Positions 23,186-30,767 of a stretch of 30,767 nt of DNA are shown here, one piece after another. The first letter of the stretch is position 1, and each line of letters starts with the position of its first letter. Made by a program: the position numbers and the translations under genes. The notes beneath the pieces are model-generated. The model had not been told where the DNA came from and did not search any database. It was given only the letters and a program-made list of their open reading frames with translations. The DNA lies in NCBI GenBank assembly GCA_023451115.1, contig JAEXFV010000034.1, forward strand, positions 1-30,767, in the 5' to 3' direction. Source of the DNA: Bacillota bacterium. GTDB lineage: Bacteria > Bacillota > Clostridia > Christensenellales > CAG-138.

Positions 23186-25594
23186 ATGGTTGACCGTTAC
23201 GATCCGCAGGTGGTGGAGCTAAAGTGGCAAAAAATATGGGAAGACGCCCACTGCTTTGAAGCAGAAGCTTCCCATGAAAAGCCCAAGTTTTATGGGCTCA
23301 TTGAGTTCCCCTATCCTTCCGGCATGGGCCTGCACGTAGGCCATCCCCGCAGCAACACAGCGCTGGATATCATTTGCCGCAAACGGCGCATGGAGGGCTA
23401 CAACGTGCTGTTCCCCATTGGCTGGGACGCCTTTGGCCTGCCCACGGAGAACTACGCCATCAAAACGGGCATCCATCCCGCCAAGGTAACCCATGATAAC
23501 GTGGACCACTTCCGCCAGCAGTTAAAGCGGCTGGGATTCTCCTTTGACTGGAGCCGGGAGGTGAACACCACCGATCCCAATTATTACAAATGGACCCAGT
23601 GGATTTTCCTCAAGCTGTTTGAAAAAGGGTTGGCTTATAAAGCGGAAATCCCCATCAACTTCTGCACCTCCTGCAAGGTTGGCCTGGCCAACGAAGAGGT
23701 CGTGGACGGGGTGTGCGAGCGCTGCGGCGGCACAGTGGTGCGCAAGGTAAAAAGCCAGTGGATGCTGGCAATCACCAAATATGCCCAGCGCCTCATCGAC
23801 GATTTGGATGGGCTGGACTATATTGAAAAGGTCAAAATCCAGCAAAAGAACTGGATTGGCCGCAGCGAGGGCGCGGAAGTGGTATTCCCCATCCAGGGCT
23901 ACCCAGAAGGGCTCAAGGTATACACCACCCGGCCGGATACCCTGTTTGGCGCCACCTATATGGTGGTATCCCCGGAGCATCCCATCGTGAAGGAAATGGC
24001 GGCCTCCATCACCAACTTGGACGAGGTAAAAGCCTACCAGGATGCTGCTGCACGCAAATCCGACTTTGAGCGCAGCGAACTGAATAAGGAAAAAACCGGT
24101 GTGGAATTAAAGGGTATCCAGGCCACCAACCCGGTAAACGGCAAGCCCATTCCGGTTTGGATCTCCGATTATGTATTGATGGGTTACGGCACCGGCGCCA
24201 TCATGGCAGTGCCCGCCCACGATGAGCGTGACTGGGACTTTGCGAAAAAATTTGGGCTTCCCATCGTCGAAGTGGTGCACAGCGGCGTAGATGTGCAGCA
24301 GCAGGTATACACCGATGTGCAGAGCGGCAACATGGTAAACTCCGGCTTCCTCGATGGCATGACGGTGAAACAGGCCATTCCTGCCATGATCGATTGGCTG
24401 GAGCAAAAGGGCATCGGCACCCGCAAGGTAAACTTTAAGCTCAGGGACTGGGTATTCTCCCGCCAGCGTTACTGGGGTGAACCCATCCCCCTGGTATACT
24501 GTGAAAAATGCGGTTGGGTGCCTCTGCCGGAAAGCGAGTTGCCGCTGGTACTGCCGGAAATCGAAGAATACGTGCCGGGAGATGATGGTTCGTCCCCCTT
24601 AAGCCGGGCAACGGACTGGATCAACACCACCTGCCCCCATTGCGGCGGCCCAGCCAGGCGGGAAACCGACACCATGCCCCAATGGGCGGGTTCTTCCTGG
24701 TACTTCCTGCGCTATATCGACCCTCACAATCACGATGCGCTGGCCAGCAAAGAAGAGCTGGACTACTGGCTGCCTGTGGACTGGTACAACGGCGGCATGG
24801 AGCACACCACGCTGCACCTGCTGTATTCCCGCTTCTGGCATAAGTTCCTTTACGACATTGGAGTGGTTCCCACGCCGGAGCCTTATCAAAAGCGCACCAG
24901 CCACGGCATGATTTTGGGCGAGAACGGGGAAAAAATGTCCAAATCCCGGGGCAATGTGGTAAACCCTGATGACATCGTTGCAGAGCTGGGCGCGGATACC
25001 TTCCGGCTATACGAGATGTTCATGGGCGCCTTTGACCAGCCCATCCCCTGGTCCACCACTGGCGCCAGAGGCTGCCGCCGCTTCCTGGATCGGGTATGGC
25101 GCTTGCAGGATATGCTGCAGGGAGAAGGGGAAAGCCAGGATATGCGTCCCAAGGTGCATGGCTGCATCAAAAAGGTTACAGAAGACTATGAGCGCATGAA
25201 GTACAACACCGCCATCGCCGCCATGATGAGCCTGGTGAACGACTTCTATGCAAAGGGCAGCATTACCCGGGACGAGCTGCATACCTTGTTGGCCATACTC
25301 TCCCCGGTCGCTCCCCATATTGCGGAAGAAATGAACCAGTCCTTAGGGTATGCACCGCTGTATTCCACCCCTTGGCCCGCCTGGGATGAAGCCGCTTTGG
25401 TGGAAGAGGCCAAAGAGCTGGCCATCCAGATCAATGGTAAGGTGCGCGGCCGCATCACAGTGTCCGCCCAAGCCACCCCGGAGGAAATCCAGAAGCTGGC
25501 GTTGGAAAATGAAGATGTGAAGCCTTTTGTAGAGGGCAAAACCATCCGAAAGGTGATTGCGGTAAAGAACGTGGTGAATATTGTCGCCAACTAA
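23186..25594 (+). CDS. leuS: Leucyl-tRNA synthetase
   Basis: This 802-residue class I synthetase charges tRNA-Leu. It shows the HIGH-type motif H50-V-G-H53 after YPSGMGLHVGHP, the editing-domain threonine-rich segment (TTRPDTLFGATYMV), the aspartate segment GTGAIMAVPAHDERDWDFAKKF, read in parts, and the KMSKS loop at 583-587. Cysteine pairs (CTSCKVG and CERCGG, CEKCG, CPHCGG) suggest zinc binding. I choose ATG 23186 because GGAGG (23171-23175) precedes it by 10 nt and the family starts with a short lead to YDP. The longer reading from 22958 would translate the T-box and is wrong. Expression is controlled by the T-box. Confidence 0.98.
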   Translation: MVDRYDPQVVELKWQKIWEDAHCFEAEASHEKPKFYGLIEFPYPSGMGLHVGHPRSNTALDIICRKRRMEGYNVLFPIGWDAFGLPTENYAIKTGIHPAKVTHDNVDHFRQQLKRLGFSFDWSREVNTTDPNYYKWTQWIFLKLFEKGLAYKAEIPINFCTSCKVGLANEEVVDGVCERCGGTVVRKVKSQWMLAITKYAQRLIDDLDGLDYIEKVKIQQKNWIGRSEGAEVVFPIQGYPEGLKVYTTRPDTLFGATYMVVSPEHPIVKEMAASITNLDEVKAYQDAAARKSDFERSELNKEKTGVELKGIQATNPVNGKPIPVWISDYVLMGYGTGAIMAVPAHDERDWDFAKKFGLPIVEVVHSGVDVQQQVYTDVQSGNMVNSGFLDGMTVKQAIPAMIDWLEQKGIGTRKVNFKLRDWVFSRQRYWGEPIPLVYCEKCGWVPLPESELPLVLPEIEEYVPGDDGSSPLSRATDWINTTCPHCGGPARRETDTMPQWAGSSWYFLRYIDPHNHDALASKEELDYWLPVDWYNGGMEHTTLHLLYSRFWHKFLYDIGVVPTPEPYQKRTSHGMILGENGEKMSKSRGNVVNPDDIVAELGADTFRLYEMFMGAFDQPIPWSTTGARGCRRFLDRVWRLQDMLQGEGESQDMRPKVHGCIKKVTEDYERMKYNTAIAAMMSLVNDFYAKGSITRDELHTLLAILSPVAPHIAEEMNQSLGYAPLYSTPWPAWDEAALVEEAKELAIQINGKVRGRITVSAQATPEEIQKLALENEDVKPFVEGKTIRKVIAVKNVVNIVAN

Positions 25595-25680
25595 AAGAAC
25601 AAGGGAGCAAAACAACTAAGGTTTGGTTTTATAAGGATTATCGCAAACCAACGGATGCAGTACTTCCCATTGCAGCATCA

Positions 25681-25715
25681 AAAATCCCCGGCAAGCGCCG
25701 GGGATTTTCCCTTTG
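25681..25715. terminator. Bidirectional terminator between leuS and xdhD
   Basis: A perfect 12-bp stem AAAATCCCCGGC/GCCGGGGATTTT with loop AAGC (25681-25708) lies between two convergent genes. T-rich sequence follows on the plus strand (TTTTCCCTTT), and the arm itself ends in TTTT on the minus strand, so it can serve both. Confidence 0.85.
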
Positions 25716-25731
25716 TTTACTAATTTATTTT

Positions 25732-28353
25732 CTACTTTTTCTTTTTGCTGTACGGGGTGTCCTCCAGGGGCAGCCTGGTGCGGAACTTCCCGTCCCTGTG
25801 GTAATACGCCAGCTGTACCGCCGGGGCGGTAGGGATGGAGCAGATCTCCCCTACGCCTTTTGCGCCATGGGCCAAAGGCCTGCCTTGCTCCGGCTCTTCT
25901 TTGCCGTCATACACTCCTAAGGTGATGGCAGAAACCGGCGGCGTCTGCGTGGAGCGGAACAGCCCCAGTGTGCCGAACTTGGCCTTGGGCTTGCCTTGCT
26001 CCAGGGGATAATCCTCCGTCAGAGCATATCCCAAGCTCATCACCACGCCGCCTTCGATTTGGCCCGTAAGGGCGTTGGGGTTTACCGCCCGCCCCACATC
26101 GTGGGCGGCAATCACCTGCTCCACCCTACCTGCTTCATCCAGCAACACCACATGCGTAGCATATCCATATGCCACATGGCTCACCGGATGCGGCTTATCG
26201 GAGCCCATTTTATCCGTTACGCTGCTGTACTCTCCTAAAAACTCCCGGCCTTCCAAGGCAGCCAAACTGCCCGCCTGCCCTAAGGCAGCTTTTAAGCACT
26301 CCGCCGCGCGCACTGCCGCTTCCCCGGTGAACACGGTTTGGCGGGAAGCGGTGGTGTTGCCCGCATTGGGGCAAATGTGGGTATCCGGCGTTTCATAAAC
26401 AAGCTCTTCTGGAGTAAGGCCTGCCGTCTGGGCTACCATTTGCAGCTGCACCGTACCCATGCCCTGGCCAATGCAGGCGGCGGAGCTGTAGATATGCACC
26501 TTTCCTTCCTCCACTGCCAGACGGCAGCGCCCGGTGTCCGGGATACCCACCCCCAAACCGCTGTTTTTCATGGCACAGGCAATGCCGCAGTCCGGCCGGG
26601 CCTCTACCACATCCCGCACTGCGTCCAAAGTTTGCACCAGAGCAGTGGTTTCATCCGCGATCTGGCCGTTGGGCAGGGTTTCCCCCGGCCGAATGGCGTT
26701 GCGATAACGCATTTCAAAGGGGCTGATGCCTACCATCTGGGCAAGCTGGTTTAAATTGCACTCCGTAGCAAAGCAGCTCTGGGTTACCCCAAACCCGCGA
26801 AACGCCCCTGCGGGGGGGTTGTTGGTATATACGGCTTTCCCCAGTATATCGATATCCTGGTAATGATAGGGCCCTGCCGCATGGGTACAGGCCCGCTGCA
26901 GCACCGGCCCGCCCAAAGAGGCATAAGCGCCGCTGTCCGCAATGAGCACCGCCTCCATGGCGGTAAGATTGCCGTTTTCGTCGCAGCCGGTGGTAAACTC
27001 CAGCTCCATGGCATGGCGTTTGGGATGAACCAGGATGCTTTCCTGCCTGGTAAGGGCTACCTTTACCGGCAAACCGGTTTTATAGCTTAACAGCGCCGCA
27101 TGGTGCTGCACGCTCATATCCTCCTTGCCGCCAAAGCCGCCGCCCACCATCATAGCGGTAACCCGCACCCGTTCCTCCGGAAGGCCCAACATAGCGGCGC
27201 ATTCCTTACGGGTTTGATAAATGCCCTGATCGCCGGAATAAATGCGCATGTCGTAGCTGCCATCGCAGTCTTCATCCAGGGCTGCGGGCAGTGCCACGGC
27301 ACATTCCGGCTCCAAAAAGGCGTGCTCCGTAAAGGGGAGGCTGTAATGGTTGGTTACCACATATTTGGAAGAAGCCAGGCGTTCCCGGGCATTCCCCCGC
27401 ACCAGATGCTCCTGGGACAATATGTTGCTTTCCATCCCCTCGTGCACCAACGGCGCCCCATCCTGCAGCGCCTCCTGGGGGCTGCAAATCGGGGGCAGCT
27501 CCTGATATTCCACCTGGATCAGCCCCTTGGCCTGCTCCAGCGCCTCCATGCTGGTGGCGGCCACCAAAGCGACGGCATCCCCCAGGTAATGGGTGACCTG
27601 GCCTACCGGCACCAGCACGTCCCAATCCTGCTTGATGTGGCCGATTTTTTGCGCCCCGGGAATATCCTCAGCGGTGAGCACCGCCACCACCCCCGGCAAG
27701 GCTTTGGCCGCTTCCGTATGGATTGCCAGCACCCTGGCTCTGGGATAGGCGCTGCGTAAGGCGCTGCCATACAGCATGCCGGGAAAGTATAAATCCCCGG
27801 CATATTTTGCCTCGCCCAAGGCTTTGGCCGCAGCGTCTACCCTGTGCAGGGAATTGCCCAAGAGCCCGGGCTGCTCCAGAGCGCCGCCACAAACGGGCGT
27901 GTTTTCCCGCAGCAGCTTTGCCGAAAGCAAAATGGCCTCTTCGATTTTTTTATAGCCTGTGCAGCGGCAAATATTGTTTTTAATGGCTTCCTTTACCTGG
28001 GCCGGGGAAGGATCCGCTACCCGGTCGATCAAACCCTTGGCGCTGATGATCATGCCTGGAATACAAAAACCACACTGCACTGCCCCCACATGGGCGAAGG
28101 CATAAGCGTATACCTCTTTCTCCCGTTGGGAGAGCCCTTCTACCGTCAACAGGTTTTTTCCATCCAGCTGGTCGGTTTTCTGCACGCAGATGCGGGTGGG
28201 TTTGCCGTCCACAAGCACCATGCAGGCGCCGCAAGCCCCCTCGGCGCAGCCGTTTTTCACGCTGGTCAGCCCCAGCACATCCCGCAGGTAGGGCAGGGCT
28301 TTGGTGTTCTGCTCCACCTGTACCGTTGTTCCATTTACCGTAAACGTAGCCAT
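25732..28353 (-). CDS. xdhD: Molybdenum hydroxylase, XdhD / selenium-dependent xanthine dehydrogenase type
   Basis: This 873-residue protein fuses an iron-sulfur domain and a molybdopterin domain. The first [2Fe-2S] cluster is held by Cys36, Cys41, Cys44 and Cys56, and the second by Cys94, Cys97, Cys129 and Cys131. The molybdenum part has GGGFGGKEDMS, PPAGAFRGFG, GQGMGT and the catalytic Glu836 in AKGVGE. Fused enzymes of this layout next to ygfK are known as XdhD or selenium-dependent xanthine dehydrogenase and hydroxylate purines. The usual FAD subunit (YgfM) is not fused here. I choose ATG 28353 because GGGAGGAGG lies just upstream; an in-frame ATG at 28401 would translate an intergenic hairpin. 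ygfK ends 58 nt upstream on the same strand, so they form one operon. The exact substrate is inferred from context only. Confidence 0.85.
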   Translation of the reverse strand: MATFTVNGTTVQVEQNTKALPYLRDVLGLTSVKNGCAEGACGACMVLVDGKPTRICVQKTDQLDGKNLLTVEGLSQREKEVYAYAFAHVGAVQCGFCIPGMIISAKGLIDRVADPSPAQVKEAIKNNICRCTGYKKIEEAILLSAKLLRENTPVCGGALEQPGLLGNSLHRVDAAAKALGEAKYAGDLYFPGMLYGSALRSAYPRARVLAIHTEAAKALPGVVAVLTAEDIPGAQKIGHIKQDWDVLVPVGQVTHYLGDAVALVAATSMEALEQAKGLIQVEYQELPPICSPQEALQDGAPLVHEGMESNILSQEHLVRGNARERLASSKYVVTNHYSLPFTEHAFLEPECAVALPAALDEDCDGSYDMRIYSGDQGIYQTRKECAAMLGLPEERVRVTAMMVGGGFGGKEDMSVQHHAALLSYKTGLPVKVALTRQESILVHPKRHAMELEFTTGCDENGNLTAMEAVLIADSGAYASLGGPVLQRACTHAAGPYHYQDIDILGKAVYTNNPPAGAFRGFGVTQSCFATECNLNQLAQMVGISPFEMRYRNAIRPGETLPNGQIADETTALVQTLDAVRDVVEARPDCGIACAMKNSGLGVGIPDTGRCRLAVEEGKVHIYSSAACIGQGMGTVQLQMVAQTAGLTPEELVYETPDTHICPNAGNTTASRQTVFTGEAAVRAAECLKAALGQAGSLAALEGREFLGEYSSVTDKMGSDKPHPVSHVAYGYATHVVLLDEAGRVEQVIAAHDVGRAVNPNALTGQIEGGVVMSLGYALTEDYPLEQGKPKAKFGTLGLFRSTQTPPVSAITLGVYDGKEEPEQGRPLAHGAKGVGEICSIPTAPAVQLAYYHRDGKFRTRLPLEDTPYSKKKK

Positions 28354-28373
28354 CGCACGGCCTCCTCCCTGCA

Positions 28374-28397
28374 CCCCCCAACCTGAAAGTTGGGGGG
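28374..28397 (-). other. Intercistronic hairpin between ygfK and xdhD
   Basis: A perfect 9-bp GC-rich stem CCCCCCAAC/GTTGGGGGG with a 6-nt loop lies between the ygfK stop and the xdhD ribosome binding site. No T run follows on the minus strand, so it looks like an mRNA processing or stability element rather than a terminator. Confidence 0.55.
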
Positions 28398-28411
28398 ACA
28401 TTTTTCATTCA

Positions 28412-30767
28412 TTACAGCAGATACCCGTAAGACTTCAGCACTGCCCACAGGATGGCTTCCACCCCCTGGTCTACGCCGGTATCCGGCTGAGAAAGGTCAA
28501 TCTCCTGTTCCTCCCCGCCCAGTCGCACAAGGAAGCGTTTGTCGCCCTGATACAAAAAGCCCTGGTTTTCACTGTTATGGAAATCTTCTCCCGTGTGGAA
28601 CAGGGTAAGCTTTTCCCGGTACGGCGCGCTGTCATAAGGACAGAAAATGGCGCAGTTGCCGCACTCGTTACACATGCGGTCAATATGCAAAATCTGCCGC
28701 ATGGAATAGCCCGGCACTTCCAGGGCGATGTTGGCACGGTTGGGGCACACGGTGACGCAGCACTCGCAGGACAGATTGCAGTGCAGGCACCGCTCCGCCT
28801 CCCGAGCAGCGTTTTGATACTCCTGCAGCACGCCCTGCTTCCCGCGGCACTCTGCAGCCGCAGGGATGGCAGCCTCTGGAATATCCGGCTGAGACTGTTC
28901 CTTCCCCAGTATGGCATTGGCAACCCGCTGGGCGTCGGCGATGGCCTCCACCACCGTGGCAGGGCCACGGTGGGCGTCTCCCAGCACGTATACGCTGGGG
29001 AGACAGGTTTCCAACGTCTGGGCATTTACCATCACACGTCCCCGTTCATCCAGCGCAATGCCATTATGCTGGAAGAGGGTTCCTTCTACCCGTTCGCCTA
29101 CGGCGGCGACCAGCGTATCACAGGGGATCACCATGGTTTCTTCCGTTTCCACGGGTTTACGGCGGCCACTTTCATCCGGCTCGCCCAAGGTCATTTTGCG
29201 GCAGGTCAGCTGGCCGCTTTGGAAGGAAACGGGCGCGAGCAGTTCCAGAAACTCCACGCCCTCCTTCAGGGCAAGTTCCAGCTCTTCCCCGTCTGCTGGC
29301 ATGTAGCGCCGGTTGCGCCGATACACCACGCTCACCTTCTCCACCCCCGGCAGCCGTTTGGCGGCCCGGGCGGCATCCATAGCGGTGTTGCCTCCGCCCA
29401 CAATGCACACTGCCTTGCCCACATTGCCGATGCTGCCATCCTTGCAGGCGCAGAGGAAGTCCAACACGTTCTGCGCCTGGCCCTGGGCCAGTTTCAGCTG
29501 CCCTGGGGCCCAAGCGCCTACTGCGAAGAGCACGTAGTCGTATCCCTGGGCTTTGAGTTCTTCCACGCTGGGCGCAGCCTGCCCCAGCTTACAGCGCATG
29601 CCCATACGCTCCACCAGCTGCACATCCCGGTCGATGGCGTGTTGGGAGATGCGGAACTCCGGAATCACATGGCGCACAACGCCGCCCAACGAGGGCCGCT
29701 TTTCAAATAACGTTACCGGCATGCCCGCGCGTCCCAGGAAGTAGGCGGCCGCCAACCCAGCCGGGCCGCCGCCGATAACAGCCGCCCGCTTATCCGATGT
29801 CATAGCCGGGGTGGAAAGCTCCCCAAGCAGGCCCTCAAGGCCCATGCGGGCAGCTTCCAGCTTGGCATTGCGGATGCGCACCGGTTCTTCATAAAAGCCC
29901 CTGGTGCATTTTTCCATACAATGATGGGAGCAAATACGGCCGGTGATAAAGGGCAGCGGGTTCTTCTGGGTAATGACTTCCAGTGCTTTCAGGTGCTTGC
30001 CCTGGCCTACCAGCTGGATATATTCCGGAATATCCTGCCCGATGGGGCAGCCCTGCTTGCAAGGCGCCGTAAAGCAGGAGGTAAGGGGAACCTTTTCGCC
30101 CTCCCACTTGCGCGACGGCAGGGGTTTTACCGGCTTGCGGTGGTGATTATCCGCCAGCGCCCCCTGGGCAAGCCGCTGCACCCGGGCCACGCTTACCCCG
30201 GTAAAGGGGACGTATTCCATACGGGAGAGAAGCTCGGCCAGCTGCAGCATGCGCTGATAGCCGCCAGGCTTGAGCAGGGTGGTGGCCATGGTGATGGGCC
30301 AGATACCTGCAGAGAACAATTTGTGAATGTTAAACACGTCCGCCCCGCCGGAGAAGGAAATGCGCATGCGCCCGTCAAACTGGGCTGTAATTCGGTTGGC
30401 CATTTCGATGGTGAGAGGATAAAGAGAACGGCCGCTCATATACATTTCCTGGCTGGGGAGTTCTCCCTGGGTCACATCCACAGGGAAGGTATTGGAAAGC
30501 TTCAGCCCAAAGTCCAGCCCCTTCTCCTGGGCCAACGCCTGAAGCCGCTTGAACATGGGCACTGCATCCTGATATTGCAGATCTTCTTTAAAATGGTGAT
30601 CGTCAAACGCGATATAATCAAACCCCATTTGATTTAAAATCCGCCGGGCGCTTTCATACCCCAAAATGGTGGGGTTGCATTTGACATAAGTGTGCAGCCC
30701 CTTTTCCCGCAGCAGGTAAGAAGCGATGCGCTCAATCTCCTGAGGCGGGCAGCCATGCAGGGTAGAC
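28412..30767 (-). CDS. ygfK: YgfK, putative selenate reductase / purine pathway oxidoreductase (partial, 5' end outside window)
   Basis: The reading frame is open to the window edge; translation continues upstream of the TTG near 30664 with STLHGCPPQEIER and VKCNPTILGYES, which are family sequence, so the true start lies beyond 30767. About 784 codons are visible. In order they give the end of a dihydroorotate dehydrogenase-like barrel, a cysteine-rich link (CKQGCPIGQDIPEY), a GltD-like FAD/NADPH module (VIGGGPAGLAAAYFLG, then CIVGGGNTAMDAA), and a C-terminal iron-sulfur domain (CLHCNLSCECCVTVCP and CNECGNCAIFCPYDSAPY). YgfK was named for selenate reduction in E. coli and also belongs to gene sets for anaerobic purine and uric acid breakdown in gut bacteria. 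It likely moves electrons for XdhD, encoded just downstream. Confidence 0.93.
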   Translation of the reverse strand, partial: STLHGCPPQEIERIASYLLREKGLHTYVKCNPTILGYESARRILNQMGFDYIAFDDHHFKEDLQYQDAVPMFKRLQALAQEKGLDFGLKLSNTFPVDVTQGELPSQEMYMSGRSLYPLTIEMANRITAQFDGRMRISFSGGADVFNIHKLFSAGIWPITMATTLLKPGGYQRMLQLAELLSRMEYVPFTGVSVARVQRLAQGALADNHHRKPVKPLPSRKWEGEKVPLTSCFTAPCKQGCPIGQDIPEYIQLVGQGKHLKALEVITQKNPLPFITGRICSHHCMEKCTRGFYEEPVRIRNAKLEAARMGLEGLLGELSTPAMTSDKRAAVIGGGPAGLAAAYFLGRAGMPVTLFEKRPSLGGVVRHVIPEFRISQHAIDRDVQLVERMGMRCKLGQAAPSVEELKAQGYDYVLFAVGAWAPGQLKLAQGQAQNVLDFLCACKDGSIGNVGKAVCIVGGGNTAMDAARAAKRLPGVEKVSVVYRRNRRYMPADGEELELALKEGVEFLELLAPVSFQSGQLTCRKMTLGEPDESGRRKPVETEETMVIPCDTLVAAVGERVEGTLFQHNGIALDERGRVMVNAQTLETCLPSVYVLGDAHRGPATVVEAIADAQRVANAILGKEQSQPDIPEAAIPAAAECRGKQGVLQEYQNAAREAERCLHCNLSCECCVTVCPNRANIALEVPGYSMRQILHIDRMCNECGNCAIFCPYDSAPYREKLTLFHTGEDFHNSENQGFLYQGDKRFLVRLGGEEQEIDLSQPDTGVDQGVEAILWAVLKSYGYLL

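Noticed and set aside
28301..29710. Plus-strand open frame of 469 codons
   Set aside because: It is opposite xdhD and ygfK, which carry clear iron-sulfur and nucleotide-binding motifs; shadow.
1..30767. CRISPR array, insertion sequence or prophage
   Set aside because: No regularly spaced repeats, transposase motifs or phage genes were seen.

Overview
The window looks like chromosomal DNA from a Clostridia-type member of the Bacillota, probably an anaerobe from an animal gut. The signs are a T-box leader on leuS, tandem DegV-family genes, strong purine-rich ribosome binding sites mixed with TTG and GTG starts, and a YgfK/XdhD selenium-molybdenum gene pair. By eye the base composition is GC-moderate. 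I cannot place it more finely than class level.

Layout, left to right. (1) 1-2900: a minus-strand tRNA-Thr, then a plus-strand polar amino acid ABC transporter (lipoprotein binding protein, permease, ATPase) with a hairpin attenuator after the first gene. (2) 3000-8350: an M20 peptidase, two tandem DegV fatty-acid-binding proteins and a beta-CASP metallo-beta-lactamase ribonuclease. (3) 8487-8649: a minus-strand tRNA-Arg with its own promoter and terminator. (4) 8789-22855: the most interesting part, a biosynthetic locus. It holds a 2453-residue non-ribosomal peptide synthetase (NRPS) with order C-A-T-C-A-T-reductase, a 7TM-sensor histidine kinase overlapping it by 4 bases, a response regulator with an HD-GYP output, a long-chain-type acyl-AMP ligase, a stand-alone acyl carrier protein, an Sfp-type phosphopantetheinyl transferase and a small DUF1294 membrane protein. 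(5) 22871-25708: leuS behind a leucine T-box. (6) 25732-30767, minus strand: a molybdenum hydroxylase of the XdhD type and, upstream and running off the window, YgfK.

Reading of the NRPS locus. The ligase would activate a fatty acid and load it on the stand-alone ACP. The first NRPS domain, a condensation domain in starter position, could then acylate the first amino acid. The second module adds a second amino acid, and the terminal reductase would release an N-acyl dipeptide aldehyde by NAD(P)H. The transferase would arm the three carrier domains. This fits gut-microbial NRPS families known to make peptide aldehydes and pyrazinones. The unusual part is the membrane sensor kinase and putative cyclic-di-GMP phosphodiesterase response regulator placed inside the operon, translationally coupled to the NRPS, with no transporter visible.

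A second theme is a two-hairpin leader element that I find at least three times with clear sequence similarity (before the ABC permease, the M20 peptidase and the NRPS) and three more times in weaker form (before the second DegV gene, the ligase and the ACP). It always lies on the coding strand, upstream of the start of an annotated gene.
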